Positions 1 to 9,703 of a stretch of DNA of 64,000 nucleotides are shown here, piece by piece (position 1 is the first letter of the stretch; every line of letters starts with the position of its first letter). The position numbers were made by a program, and so were the translations under genes. Below the pieces are notes generated by a model, which saw nothing but the letters and a program-made list of their open reading frames with translations, made no database searches and was not told the origin of the DNA. Source of the DNA: Eubacterium coprostanoligenes (GTDB taxonomy: Bacteria > Bacillota > Clostridia > Oscillospirales > Acutalibacteraceae); contig NZ_FUWW01000001.1 in assembly GCF_900167205.1 (NCBI RefSeq), positions 1 through 64,000 on the forward strand. Direction: 5' to 3'.

Positions 1-31
1 CAAAAAATCTGTAGATTTTTTGGAAAGAGGA

Positions 32-87
32 AAAACATATGTAGTATATTTACAAAACTTTGTTTTGTTCTATACGGAATATGTTTT
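32..87. repeat. Nested inverted repeat upstream of the first gene
   Basis: Outer arms AAAACATAT (32-40) and ATATGTTTT (79-87) enclose TATA/TATA and then an inner perfect stem ACAAAAC-TTT-GTTTTGT (52-68). A separate 22-bp perfect palindrome sits at 1-22. Bases 1-251 hold no credible gene. The structure could be the terminator of a gene to the left or a regulatory fold, and the sequence does not decide between them. Confidence 0.5.
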
Positions 88-251
88 GACGAGGTACAGC
101 TAAGTTCGCAAAAAACGGAATTCAGAACCTTTCTCAACAGCCTGAACTGTGTTGATATTCTTTTAAAATTTATACAACGGGTAATGTCTTTGTCGTGTTA
201 ATGCACAAACTGTACAAAAAAAGTTTGTAATTTATGCCAATATGGCAAATA

Positions 252-280
252 TTGACGAAAAGCAATAATCGGTTTATAAT
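252..280 (+). promoter_or_regulatory. Sigma-A type promoter of the Big_2/FIVAR surface protein
   Basis: TTGACG (252-257), a 17-bp spacer and a perfect TATAAT (275-280) lie 76 bp before the start codon, leaving an AT-rich leader. Confidence 0.7.
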
Positions 281-356
281 ATACATAAGACAATTTTTAT
301 ATAAAAATATATATAAAGAGTTTTACGGAGAAAAATAATTAATGGGGGAAAGACTT

Positions 357-3300
357 ATGAAAAAGAGTTTTTTGAAAAAAACCGTCAGCATAATGCTTGC
401 AGTTGTTATGTCCGTCACAGCGGTATTGCCTGCGGTCAGTGCATTTGCCGGTGACGGTGTTGAAGGCAAGTACGACCTTCAAATCTTCTTCAGCGACACA
501 GACACCATTGTTCCCGACAAACAGGAGGACAACACGACACCGTATATCGTTTATATGACCGAGGGTGACGAGCTTCAATTAAAGTACAAAATGATTGACT
601 CGCAGTTCCCGGACAACGGTTATGTAAAGTGGTATTCCGAGGCGCCGGCTCTTGCCGATGTTGACCAAACAGGTAAGGTTAAGGCGTTCGACTCATCAAA
701 GGGTGCGGTTGTTCATCTTTGGATTGACAATGAGGTAAAGACTATTCCGCTTTTGGGCAAACCTCTCGGCGCACTTCTTGAAAAGGCATTTTTCAATGAG
801 TATGTTAACATTGACTCAATGGACACAGACGAAATTGTTGCCATTCTTGAAAAGACGCTCGGCTCTGATTCTTTGATTGCAGAGCAGATTGAGTCCTACG
901 AGGGCGAACTTATTGACTCACTCCGTTCATATCTCGACAAGGTTAATTCAAACATTCACTGCGTGCTTTATGACAAGTACGGCGAAAAGCAGGCTGATGA
1001 TGTTATCCGGCTTGTTGTTAAAAAGTGTGAGGAATGGTACGCAGCATTTTTGCCAAACGGTACTCACATCACAAATAAGTCGCAAGTGCCTGATACAGTT
1101 GCAAAGGGCGGTCAGATTCAGCTTTATGCTATCACCACTCCGCAAAGACTTAACTTTGGCACAGTATACTCCGTAAAATCATCATCAATAGTTTCACAGG
1201 GCAAGGTTGTTGCAACAGTTGACGACAGCGGTCTTGTAAAATTTAAGAATATCGGCACAGCAACAATTATGGCATCTCCTGACTCGGACGATGTCATACA
1301 GGGCTTGCTCAAGTTCATCAACTATTTCTATGAACTTGAGCACACAGGCACAATCGACTCTCAAAAGGCAGCCGATATCATCATCAAGTACATCGGTCTT
1401 GATATTAACCGAAATGTGCTTGCCACAATTTTGGATGCTTGTTTTGCAATTTCCGACATCGTGGGCGACACTGCCGACCCTGTTCAGCTCACCGCAACAG
1501 CAGTAAAGCTCATTGCAAATCTCTGCTTGCAGTTTGCATACAACGACACAATCGACTTTACAGTTGTTAAGGCAGAGCCGATTAAGAATTTTGACATTGA
1601 CGGTCTTAACACCGTTAAAGAGGGTCAGCAAATCCAGCTCACTCCTACAAATATCGAACCGTCTGTCGGCGACCCGTCAGACATCGTGTGGACTTCGGAA
1701 AACCCAAATATTGCTTGCGTAGACAAAACAACAGGTGTTGTAACAGGTCTTGATGCAGGCGGTTCTCTCGGTTCACTTTCTTCACAGACTGTCACAATTC
1801 ACGCAACCTCAACCACAAATAATGTTGACAAATCTTTGCAGATTACCGTAACGGGTAAAACAGGTAAGTATCTTTCAAAGGTTGACATCAACGGCAAAGA
1901 CCTTGTCGACATTGAGGACACAGAGGATTTCTCATACACAATTTATCCAAATCGTGTTGCCGAGGGCGATAACCTCTACATCAAGTGGGGTATGGTAGGC
2001 CCTGAAGATGAGGACGGCAACCCAACATATATTTGGGCAGACGGCGAAAATGTTGCCGTTGACCCTGACGGTGTGGCTCAAATCGACAGCAAGGGTCACT
2101 TCACTCCGCTCAACGGCGGTAAGTGCAAAATCGCACTTGAAGCAAAAACAGGCTACCGTATTTCTGACGGAAGTTTTTACGAAATCAGTTCGTACACAGC
2201 AATCAAAGAGGTTGAAACAGGTGTTCCGGTTGAAAAGATTGACATCAGCGTTACAAAGGCGCTCGGTCTTGGCAATCCGTCAATAGGCAAAAACAAAACC
2301 GTAACCATCAACGGCAAGGATTACTACTATTGCACCGAAAAAATCGGTCTCGGCAATGCCTACAACGGCAGAGGCACAGCCGTAACAGCAAAGGTTTATC
2401 CTGAAAACGCAACCTATCAAAATGTTAAGTGGGTTGTAAGCAATTCCAATTGTGACCAAAAGGTTTCGGAAGATACTCATACAAACGAAATCACCGTTAA
2501 GCCGGGTCACGAAACAACTCAAAAATTTGATGTTTATGCAGTTTCGGCAGACGGCGAGGTATTGTCAAATGTAATCACTGTTTGTATCACAAGAAACTAC
2601 GCAACAGGAAATAAGATTAACGAGGAATCAATCAATCTCATCAACGGCAAAACAGGCGAGGCAACTCACACAGTTACCTTTGACGGTACTTTGGAAAGTT
2701 CGGCATATGCTTGCTACGATGCAAACTGGTATTCATCGGATGAAGAAATCTTCACTGTTGAAAACAAGGGCAATGACAATTCAGACGCTGTTCTCACAGC
2801 TCACGATGTCGGCACAGCAACACTCTATTGCGTATCGGCTGACGGTGCTTTTATTGACGAAAAGACAGTAACCGTAAGACCTGATAAGCAAAGACTCAGA
2901 GAACTTGTTGAACTTTGTGACGGAACAGTTGTTCTTAAAACAAAGTTTAATAAGGATTACTATAAAGATTATTGCAGAAAGCTCAATCTTGCGTACATTG
3001 TTCTTGATGAGCAGGATATGCCTTCGCAAAATCTTGTTGACACAACAGCAGCAAATCTCCTTGCCGCATTCACAAAGATTGGCGGTTTTGTAAGCATCAC
3101 AGACCTTCAAATCGCAGATAAAAACGGCAATGCACTCAAGAATAAATATGTAACAATTAAGGTTGGCACAGCAAAGAATTATAAGAACTACAGCTACGAC
3201 TTTGATTACAAGGTTAATCCAAAGGGCGCAATGTTCTCAAGAGCAGAGTGGAGCTCATCAAACGATTCTATTGCAGTTGACGAAAACGGCATTTGCCGTC

Positions 3301-6300
3301 CGACTTCAAACAATCCTTGCTCGGCAGACATCACCTGTTCCGTAACCGATTACAGCGGAACAGAGGTTATTGATGTTGTTCATGTTGCATTTGCAAAAAC
3401 GAAAGCAACGGGCGTTGAGATTATTCCAAAAGAAATCACAGATGCAAAAATCGGCGAATCTCAACAGCTCAAGACAATTGTTCTTCCAAAATCTGTTATC
3501 GGCAAGTCAGACGCTTCTGTTGGCGCTGTAACTTGGCGTTCAACCAACGAAAATGTTTGCACGGTTGACAAAGACGGCGTTGTAAAATTCATTTACGGCG
3601 GTAACGCAAGAATCATTGCAACAACAGCTGACGGCGGATTCACAGGCGAGTGTAACATTACCGTAACCACAAATTACGACAATCTTGCACTTCTTGTCAG
3701 CCAGTACAACAGCCTTTCACTCCGTGAGGAGGCTTATTATCCTGAAACATGGCAACCGTATATCACCGCAAAGAGAGAAGCGGAGCAAATGCTTGAGGCT
3801 AAAAACAGCACTCAAGAGGAGGTTGACGCACAGTATATCAAGCTCCAAACAGCACAATCAAACCTTAAAAAGTATGTAAATATCCAAAAGGTTGAACTTT
3901 ACCTTGACGGCGAGCAAACCAAGGAATTCTATCAGTATGACCTTAAGCTCCTTAAAGAAGGTATAAAATATACAAATGCAAAACTTAACCTCAAGGTTAG
4001 ACTTTATCCAAATGACGCAACCTATCAAAAGGCAGAGTGGACATCTTCAAGACCTGACGAAGTTTCGGTATCTTCTGACGGTATATGCTCACCAACAGCA
4101 AACAAGGCTTGCTACAGCGTCATCACTTGTACCGTAACCGATTCGTTTGGCAAGGAATTCTCCGACACCGTGCATGTATCGTTCTCGTATCATCCGGTTA
4201 CAGGCATCAGACTTTCTGAAGAAACCATTTCAGGTTCTATCGGAGAAACACATCAACTCTCGGCAACTGTTGAACCTGAAGGAACAACACTTGTTCACAC
4301 AGGCGCAGCAGACATCAAGGACTATTATTGGGAGTCGGATGACGAAAATGTTGCAACGATAGACGAAAAAACAGGCTTGGTAACATTTAAGAACGCAGGC
4401 TCAACCGTTGTTCGTTGCGTATCATATGACGGCGGTATTTATTCGGAATGTAGGGTTTCCACCGAGGGCGACAGAACTGCACTCAAGGCGGCTATCGAAA
4501 AATACAAAAACACCGATTATACTCAATACGAATATGAATACGGTATGGCATTCAAGAATGCGTATGAGCATGCTATGGTTGTTCTTAATGACAAGTCTAT
4601 GAGCCAAGAAAACATTGACGCTGCCGCATCGGCACTTGAATCAGCAGGCGAGGCACTTGCAACTCATCCGTATGTTTCGGTTAGCACAATCAATGTTAAG
4701 TACGAAACACAGTCAAGAAATCTTTTGGATATCGCAACATCTGTCGGAGGCGGAACAGTCGGCTCAAACGGCGCAGTTTCAATTGACCTTTCAAAGAAGT
4801 ATTCAAATTATAACAATTATAATGACATATTCCTAACAGCTTCGTGCGAACCGGAAGACGCAATGTATAAGTTTGTTAATTGGGAGGTTATCGAAAAATC
4901 AAATATGAAGTCCGAGGCATCGGGCGGAACAATCAAGCTCACACCTTCAGGACAGACTTCTGTATCTTGGGCAAGAGTAAAGGCAGTTTATACAGACGAT
5001 TACGGCAAGACAACCGAGCGTGAAATTTGGGTATCAATGGCGGATGTTGTTTGTACCGAACTTACAGTTTCACCGCTTGAACTTAACCTCAAGGGCACAG
5101 CAGAGCCGTATCAGCTCAACTACACAACAAAGGGTACAGGCGTTGGCTATACCGATAAGGTAATCTTTAAATCAAGTGACGAAAGCATTGCAACCGTATC
5201 TGCAGGCGGTGTTGTAACTCCGGGCAACGCAGGTCAGTGCACAATCACTGCAAAGACACTTGACGGCGGATTTTCACAAATTGTTAATGTAACTGTTGAA
5301 ACCGATTTCAGCGTACTTGCATCAAAGGTTACGGAATATGAAAAACTTCTTAACGATGTTAAGGATACCGACCAGTACACCGAGGAATCACTCAATGCAT
5401 TGAGAGCTCAGGTTAACATCTGCAAAGAAATGATTAATGCAGGCAAGGCAAATCAGGCTGAAGTTAACGAGGCACTTCGCAAACTTAACGAGGCTTACGG
5501 CAACCTTTCAGGCTACATTCCGGCAACAGGCATCAAGGTTTCGCTTGACGATGCACAGTCTGCTGTCAGCGAGCCAAATCCGGGCTTTATCAGATACAAA
5601 GGCACTGCACTCAACGGTGTAAGCGTTCAGCTTTCAAGCAAGGTACTTCCTGACAACGGTATGTACTCATCAATCAAGTGGACCTCATCGGATTCGTCAA
5701 TCACTGTCAACAATGACGGTTTGGTAACAAACAAAAATGCACTTCCGGGCGCAGCAAAGATTACTGCAACCGTAACAACCGCTTATGGCGACAGCTATTC
5801 AGACAGCGTATATGTTTCATTCGTAAGAAATGCAGTAACGGGCGTATCGTTTGAAACTGCACTCCTCTACGGTGCTCCTAACAAACAAAAGCAAATCACT
5901 CCTGTTTTGGCAAGTGATTCAACGGTTCAGCAAATTCCTGCTTCCGTAACAGGTTGCTTGTATCAATCAATGGATGAAAGCATTGCAACAGTCAATGCAG
6001 ACGGTCTTGTATTGTTCAAAACTCAAGGCAAGACAACTGTCAAGGTTACAACTATTGACGGTGGTTATGTTGGAGAAATTCAGGTTCAAACAACTTGGGA
6101 CACTTCGGCACTTGAGGAGGCTATCGTACAAGCAAGCAATCTCAACTATCAGGATTATGATGTTGAATACGGCACAATGCTCCAAACAGATTTGGCTGCC
6201 GCAAGGGCAGTGTTCGACAATCCTGACGCTACACAGGGTGAAATTGATAGTGCTTGCACAAAGCTCCAAACAACTCTCAGCGAGCTTGAAAATCACGAGT

Positions 6301-6923
6301 TTGTTCTCCCTGTTGTTTCAATGACTGCAAACGGCAAGGCACTTTCAAACGGAATGACATATGAGGCAATCGGCGGTGTGCTCAACATTGATGTTGCAAT
6401 TGCCGGCACTATGTACAAGACCTTTGAACTCACAACCGACAACGAGGTTGGCGTAACTTCTGCTATCAGCGAAAACAAGGACAGCATTGTTCTTACAAAG
6501 ACAGCCGAAAGCGGAACTGTTACAGTCAGCGCAAGAGTTGTTGATGATTACGACAGAGAAACAACCTATACCTATAATATTACTGTTGTAGACAAACTTG
6601 TGGCTATCAGCTCAATCTACATCACTCTTGACGGTCAAAAGGTTGATTCCGTAATAAAGTCGGGCTATTCACTCGGATACAGAGATTTCAGCCCATTCAC
6701 TCTTGAATACAAGACCGATGATGTTGGATGTGCAGAGCCTACCAATGTTGAGTGGACATCAACAAGTTCCGAGTACATCTCAATTGATTCAACCGGCAAG
6801 GTTGACCTCACAATTGCAGGCAGAGCCAAGGCAACCAACAACACAAACATTACCTGTACCGTAACAAATGCCGACGGCACAAAGGTACAAGCAAAGATTC
6901 CTGTTCAAATCAGTAGAAAATAA
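357..6923 (+). CDS. Giant secreted Big_2 / FIVAR repeat surface protein
   Basis: A secreted protein of 2188 residues. The N-terminus has a classic signal peptide (basic MKKSFLKK, a hydrophobic stretch, cleavage expected after AFA). The body consists of bacterial Ig-like Big_2 domains, recognised by recurring W-x-S-S-(N/D)-x-x-I-A-x-V-(D/N) and (T/I)-A-T-T-x-D-G-G signatures. These alternate with roughly 60-residue alpha-helical FIVAR-like modules that begin near residues 848, 1112, 1377, 1656 and 1922, so one module recurs about every 270 residues. No LPXTG, SLH or dockerin motif is visible at the C-terminus, which ends in an Ig domain, so how it is retained on the cell is unclear. I chose the ATG at 357 because GGGGGAAAG lies just before it and it gives the cleaner signal peptide; an in-frame ATG at 342 is the alternative. 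The next gene follows after 22 bp, so the two are probably co-transcribed. A role in adhesion is inferred from the fold only. Confidence 0.85.
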   Translation: MKKSFLKKTVSIMLAVVMSVTAVLPAVSAFAGDGVEGKYDLQIFFSDTDTIVPDKQEDNTTPYIVYMTEGDELQLKYKMIDSQFPDNGYVKWYSEAPALADVDQTGKVKAFDSSKGAVVHLWIDNEVKTIPLLGKPLGALLEKAFFNEYVNIDSMDTDEIVAILEKTLGSDSLIAEQIESYEGELIDSLRSYLDKVNSNIHCVLYDKYGEKQADDVIRLVVKKCEEWYAAFLPNGTHITNKSQVPDTVAKGGQIQLYAITTPQRLNFGTVYSVKSSSIVSQGKVVATVDDSGLVKFKNIGTATIMASPDSDDVIQGLLKFINYFYELEHTGTIDSQKAADIIIKYIGLDINRNVLATILDACFAISDIVGDTADPVQLTATAVKLIANLCLQFAYNDTIDFTVVKAEPIKNFDIDGLNTVKEGQQIQLTPTNIEPSVGDPSDIVWTSENPNIACVDKTTGVVTGLDAGGSLGSLSSQTVTIHATSTTNNVDKSLQITVTGKTGKYLSKVDINGKDLVDIEDTEDFSYTIYPNRVAEGDNLYIKWGMVGPEDEDGNPTYIWADGENVAVDPDGVAQIDSKGHFTPLNGGKCKIALEAKTGYRISDGSFYEISSYTAIKEVETGVPVEKIDISVTKALGLGNPSIGKNKTVTINGKDYYYCTEKIGLGNAYNGRGTAVTAKVYPENATYQNVKWVVSNSNCDQKVSEDTHTNEITVKPGHETTQKFDVYAVSADGEVLSNVITVCITRNYATGNKINEESINLINGKTGEATHTVTFDGTLESSAYACYDANWYSSDEEIFTVENKGNDNSDAVLTAHDVGTATLYCVSADGAFIDEKTVTVRPDKQRLRELVELCDGTVVLKTKFNKDYYKDYCRKLNLAYIVLDEQDMPSQNLVDTTAANLLAAFTKIGGFVSITDLQIADKNGNALKNKYVTIKVGTAKNYKNYSYDFDYKVNPKGAMFSRAEWSSSNDSIAVDENGICRPTSNNPCSADITCSVTDYSGTEVIDVVHVAFAKTKATGVEIIPKEITDAKIGESQQLKTIVLPKSVIGKSDASVGAVTWRSTNENVCTVDKDGVVKFIYGGNARIIATTADGGFTGECNITVTTNYDNLALLVSQYNSLSLREEAYYPETWQPYITAKREAEQMLEAKNSTQEEVDAQYIKLQTAQSNLKKYVNIQKVELYLDGEQTKEFYQYDLKLLKEGIKYTNAKLNLKVRLYPNDATYQKAEWTSSRPDEVSVSSDGICSPTANKACYSVITCTVTDSFGKEFSDTVHVSFSYHPVTGIRLSEETISGSIGETHQLSATVEPEGTTLVHTGAADIKDYYWESDDENVATIDEKTGLVTFKNAGSTVVRCVSYDGGIYSECRVSTEGDRTALKAAIEKYKNTDYTQYEYEYGMAFKNAYEHAMVVLNDKSMSQENIDAAASALESAGEALATHPYVSVSTINVKYETQSRNLLDIATSVGGGTVGSNGAVSIDLSKKYSNYNNYNDIFLTASCEPEDAMYKFVNWEVIEKSNMKSEASGGTIKLTPSGQTSVSWARVKAVYTDDYGKTTEREIWVSMADVVCTELTVSPLELNLKGTAEPYQLNYTTKGTGVGYTDKVIFKSSDESIATVSAGGVVTPGNAGQCTITAKTLDGGFSQIVNVTVETDFSVLASKVTEYEKLLNDVKDTDQYTEESLNALRAQVNICKEMINAGKANQAEVNEALRKLNEAYGNLSGYIPATGIKVSLDDAQSAVSEPNPGFIRYKGTALNGVSVQLSSKVLPDNGMYSSIKWTSSDSSITVNNDGLVTNKNALPGAAKITATVTTAYGDSYSDSVYVSFVRNAVTGVSFETALLYGAPNKQKQITPVLASDSTVQQIPASVTGCLYQSMDESIATVNADGLVLFKTQGKTTVKVTTIDGGYVGEIQVQTTWDTSALEEAIVQASNLNYQDYDVEYGTMLQTDLAAARAVFDNPDATQGEIDSACTKLQTTLSELENHEFVLPVVSMTANGKALSNGMTYEAIGGVLNIDVAIAGTMYKTFELTTDNEVGVTSAISENKDSIVLTKTAESGTVTVSARVVDDYDRETTYTYNITVVDKLVAISSIYITLDGQKVDSVIKSGYSLGYRDFSPFTLEYKTDDVGCAEPTNVEWTSTSSEYISIDSTGKVDLTIAGRAKATNNTNITCTVTNADGTKVQAKIPVQISRK
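2883..6300 (+). repeat. Five-fold ~800-bp modular repeat (FIVAR + Big_2 pair)
   Basis: Within the giant surface gene, helical FIVAR-like segments recur at about 2883, 3680, 4470, 5310 and 6105. Each is followed by Ig-like sequence, giving a period close to 800 bp. The first copy is the most diverged. The copies are clearly related in protein pattern but not nearly identical in DNA, so this is old duplication rather than a fresh tandem array. Confidence 0.65.
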
Positions 6924-6945
6924 AAGATAAGAGGTATGCTAAATT

Positions 6946-8334
6946 ATGATAAAATTATATATTAAAAAAGGTATAGCCTCTGTTCTGGCATTACTCACAT
7001 TAGCCACCTGCCTTTCAATGGGCAGTGTGGCGTTTGCCGAGGATTTGGTTGCCATCAATGAGCAGAACTTTCCCGACAATGCGTTTCGTGGGTATATCAC
7101 AGACGAATGCGATTTGGACGGCAACGGCTATTTGTCTGTTTCGGAAATCAGCAGTGTAAAGAGTATGTGGCTGGATGCTTTCATAGAGAACGAACAGGTT
7201 TCAAACCTTGACGGTATTGACAAGTTCTATAATCTTGAAAAACTCTATTGTGCCGACCTTGGCTTAACTTCGCTCAACATCAGCAAAAACCAAAAACTCA
7301 ATACAGTAAGAGCTTCAGGCAACAATCTTAAAACAATCACAATAGGTTCGCTCCCTAATTTGACAGTTTTTGATTGCTCCGAGAACAACATTACATCGCT
7401 CGATGTTTCGGGTTGTCCACAGCTTAGCGATTTAAAGGCTAATATAAATAAAATTGCTACCCTTGATTTGAGCAAGAATAAGGAACTCACAAAACTCAAT
7501 GTGTTCCAAAATGAGCTTAGCGAACTTGATTTGAGCAACAACACAAAACTTGTTCAGCTTCGTTGTTCAAGCAACCACATTGCGGAACTTGACCTTTCGG
7601 CAAATACCGCTCTTCAAAACATTGCAACGGAAGCAATCGGAAATCAGTGGATTGAACTTCCTGCAAAGGTCAGCGATAACAAAATTACTGTTCCAAAGAC
7701 TTTTGCCGATTCATCCAGAGTTATCTCTACCACACTCGACACCGTTATTCAAACCGAAGAGGGCGAGGATACAATCCTTGCATATTCAAACGGTGCGTTT
7801 GTAACAGATGAACTCATCAATATTTCGGGCAAACTCGTCAATGCCAACAACGAGGTCAAAGACGGCTTCACCTACAAATATAATACCGGCAACGACAAGT
7901 GCGATTTGATGACGGTCAACACGATTGTCAACAGAAATATGTATCAGGTCAACTTCTATCTTGACGAAACAAAGAGCGTAAGATTAGGCTATCAGCTTGT
8001 TGAAACAGGCAAGAGTGCAACCGCACCTGCCGTTCCTGAAGCATCATCTTGCAAAAAGTTTGTTTCGTGGTCGGAAGATTTCTCAAATGTCACAGCCGAT
8101 ATGGATGTCTATATTGTTTGGGCAGATGACCACAACATTATCAAAAATATCAATACCGAAAACGGAGATATTGACATCAGGTGTACAAAGTGTGACAAAA
8201 AGACCTTGCACTTCAACTTTAACGACACATATAATTGCTTCAAAGGCGACCCGAACTATAATGCCGAGGCGGATTTAAACAATGACGATGTTGTAAATGC
8301 AAAGGACTTTGCCATTATTGTTAATGATTATTAA
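6946..8334 (+). CDS. Secreted leucine-rich-repeat protein with C-terminal half-dockerin
   Basis: A secreted 462-residue protein. Residues 1-30 form a signal peptide (cleavage expected around SVAFA). Residues about 35-65 carry acidic, EF-hand-like sequence. Residues about 80-220 hold short leucine-rich repeats of the L-x-x-L-(D/N)-(L/V/I)-S-x-(N/C) type, with the repeated words LDLSKN, LDLSNN and LDVSGC. A beta-rich region follows, resembling the Listeria-Bacteroides type repeat (VNFYLDE...SVRLGYQLVETG). The last 20 residues, D-L-N-N-D-D-V-V-N-A-K-D, match one calcium-binding F-hand of a type I dockerin. Complete dockerins have two such repeats and only one is present here. The gene sits 22 bp after the giant surface protein and is probably in its operon. 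Binding partner unknown. Confidence 0.8.
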   Translation: MIKLYIKKGIASVLALLTLATCLSMGSVAFAEDLVAINEQNFPDNAFRGYITDECDLDGNGYLSVSEISSVKSMWLDAFIENEQVSNLDGIDKFYNLEKLYCADLGLTSLNISKNQKLNTVRASGNNLKTITIGSLPNLTVFDCSENNITSLDVSGCPQLSDLKANINKIATLDLSKNKELTKLNVFQNELSELDLSNNTKLVQLRCSSNHIAELDLSANTALQNIATEAIGNQWIELPAKVSDNKITVPKTFADSSRVISTTLDTVIQTEEGEDTILAYSNGAFVTDELINISGKLVNANNEVKDGFTYKYNTGNDKCDLMTVNTIVNRNMYQVNFYLDETKSVRLGYQLVETGKSATAPAVPEASSCKKFVSWSEDFSNVTADMDVYIVWADDHNIIKNINTENGDIDIRCTKCDKKTLHFNFNDTYNCFKGDPNYNAEADLNNDDVVNAKDFAIIVNDY

Positions 8335-8365
8335 TCAAAAATTGAAGAAAAAGTCTTGATTTTTA

Positions 8366-8405
8366 TGCCTGCAATGAGTATAATCGTTGCAGGCATTATT
8401 GTTAA
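8366..8405 (+). terminator. Stem-loop terminator after the LRR gene
   Basis: GCCTGCAA and TTGCAGGC pair around a 12-nt loop, followed by ATTATTGTT. The tail is only moderately T-rich, so termination may be partial. It separates the two-gene unit from the next gene at 8443. Confidence 0.55.
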
Positions 8406-8442
8406 TGTACAGAATTTTTTGTGAAATTGCGGATGTGAATTT

Positions 8443-9615
8443 ATGAAAAATAAAAGACTGATATGTTTAATTACAGCCGTTGCTTTGATTATTTCCGGAG
8501 TTTTAAGCATAAGTCTCACGGCGGTTGCAGGCACTGTGTCGTTCAATTACGAGCCTGAAAGTGCAACCTTGACCGTCAAAGGCAGTGGCGACATTTTGGA
8601 TTATAAGGAAAATGACCTTAAATCACGCCCTTGGAATGTTTACCGAGATGAAACAAAGCATATTGTGATTAGTGATGGCATAACTTCTGTCGGCAGTTAT
8701 TCCTTTGCACAGTTCAAGTACACCCAAACCGTTGAATTGCCAAGCAGTGTAAAATCTATCGGCGAGGCATCTTTTGCGGGATGCAACAAGTTGCTTGAAT
8801 TAACCGTGCCCGACAGCGTTGAAACCGTGGGCGATTATGCTTTTGGTTTTAATGACCGGATGGAAACCCCGCAGGGCTTCGTTGCCCATTGCTCAACCAA
8901 AAGTGCGGCACAGGCATATTGCTTCAGGAACAATATTATGTTTGATTCGCCTATGGATTCTATGAGCACAACTGCCCACATCACAAAGTCGGATGAACTT
9001 CAGCTTTGGTCGTTTGTTCCGCTTACAGACGGCAAATTGACCTTTTATTCAACAGGCAAAAAGAACACGGTGGGATTTTTGTTTGATGCAGAAAATTATG
9101 TTTATTCCGACAACTACGGCGATTTGAGAAGAACCGCTTTGATTTATGATGACGATTGGAACGGCGGAGGCTTGAATTTCAAGTTTTCGTACAATCTCAA
9201 AGCCGGTAAGAGATATTATCTTGGCGCTCGTTTTCGACTTGCCCGTGATTATGACGGTTCAACTTTGACCGAAAACGGCAAGTTTGATGTTGTTGCCGAA
9301 TTTGTTTGCAGTCAGCACAAGTACGAACTTTCTTCAACCGTTGAGCCGACTTGCGAGGAGTTTGGCTATAATGTTTACACCTGCATTGCCTGCGGTGATT
9401 CGTACAAGGAGAACATTTCTCCGCTTGGTCACGATTTTGTGCCGAGCAATGTTGACGGCAGTGATGTCGTGCTCGATTGCTCAAGATGCGGCAAAACTTC
9501 AAGAGAGCCGTTTGCAAATGTTTATCACGAAGAGTTGACCGATGAAAATCGCAAGTTTGATGTTAATTCCGACGGTGTAATCAACGCAAAGGATTATGCA
9601 ATTCTTCGCAAATAA
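8443..9615 (+). CDS. Secreted BspA-type LRR protein with C-terminal half-dockerin
   Basis: A secreted 390-residue protein with a signal peptide (residues 1-30, cleavage near AVAG). Residues about 70-155 contain BspA/LRR_5 repeats, seen in ITSVGSYSFAQF, VKSIGEASFAGC and VETVGDYAFGF. The middle is beta-rich and unrecognised. Residues about 290-350 carry paired CxxC motifs (CIACGD, CSRCGK), probably a small zinc-ribbon-like or structural cysteine pair. The extreme C-terminus, D-V-N-S-D-G-V-I-N-A-K-D, is a single dockerin F-hand, as in the preceding gene. The ribosome site is weak (GGATGTG). BspA-type repeats are common in secreted proteins of gut and oral bacteria; the ligand is unknown. Confidence 0.78.
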   Translation: MKNKRLICLITAVALIISGVLSISLTAVAGTVSFNYEPESATLTVKGSGDILDYKENDLKSRPWNVYRDETKHIVISDGITSVGSYSFAQFKYTQTVELPSSVKSIGEASFAGCNKLLELTVPDSVETVGDYAFGFNDRMETPQGFVAHCSTKSAAQAYCFRNNIMFDSPMDSMSTTAHITKSDELQLWSFVPLTDGKLTFYSTGKKNTVGFLFDAENYVYSDNYGDLRRTALIYDDDWNGGGLNFKFSYNLKAGKRYYLGARFRLARDYDGSTLTENGKFDVVAEFVCSQHKYELSSTVEPTCEEFGYNVYTCIACGDSYKENISPLGHDFVPSNVDGSDVVLDCSRCGKTSREPFANVYHEELTDENRKFDVNSDGVINAKDYAILRK

Positions 9616-9655
9616 AATAAAAAACCAAGGAATATCCTTGGCATTGATACAAACA

Positions 9656-9703
9656 AAAAACGCAGTGAACTTTGATTTTAAAATTCATTGCGTTTGTTTT
9701 TAT
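9656..9703. terminator. Bidirectional terminator between converging genes
   Basis: CGCAGTGAA (9661-9669) pairs with TTCATTGCG (9684-9692), with A-runs before and T-runs after, so it can serve both strands. A smaller hairpin, CCAAGGA-ATA-TCCTTGG, sits just upstream at 9625-9641. Confidence 0.75.

Noticed and set aside
342-356. Start of the giant surface gene at the first ATG (342)
   Set aside because: The ATG at 357 has GGGGGAAAG in front and gives a normal MKK-type signal peptide; the first ATG would put an acidic residue and five extra codons ahead of it.
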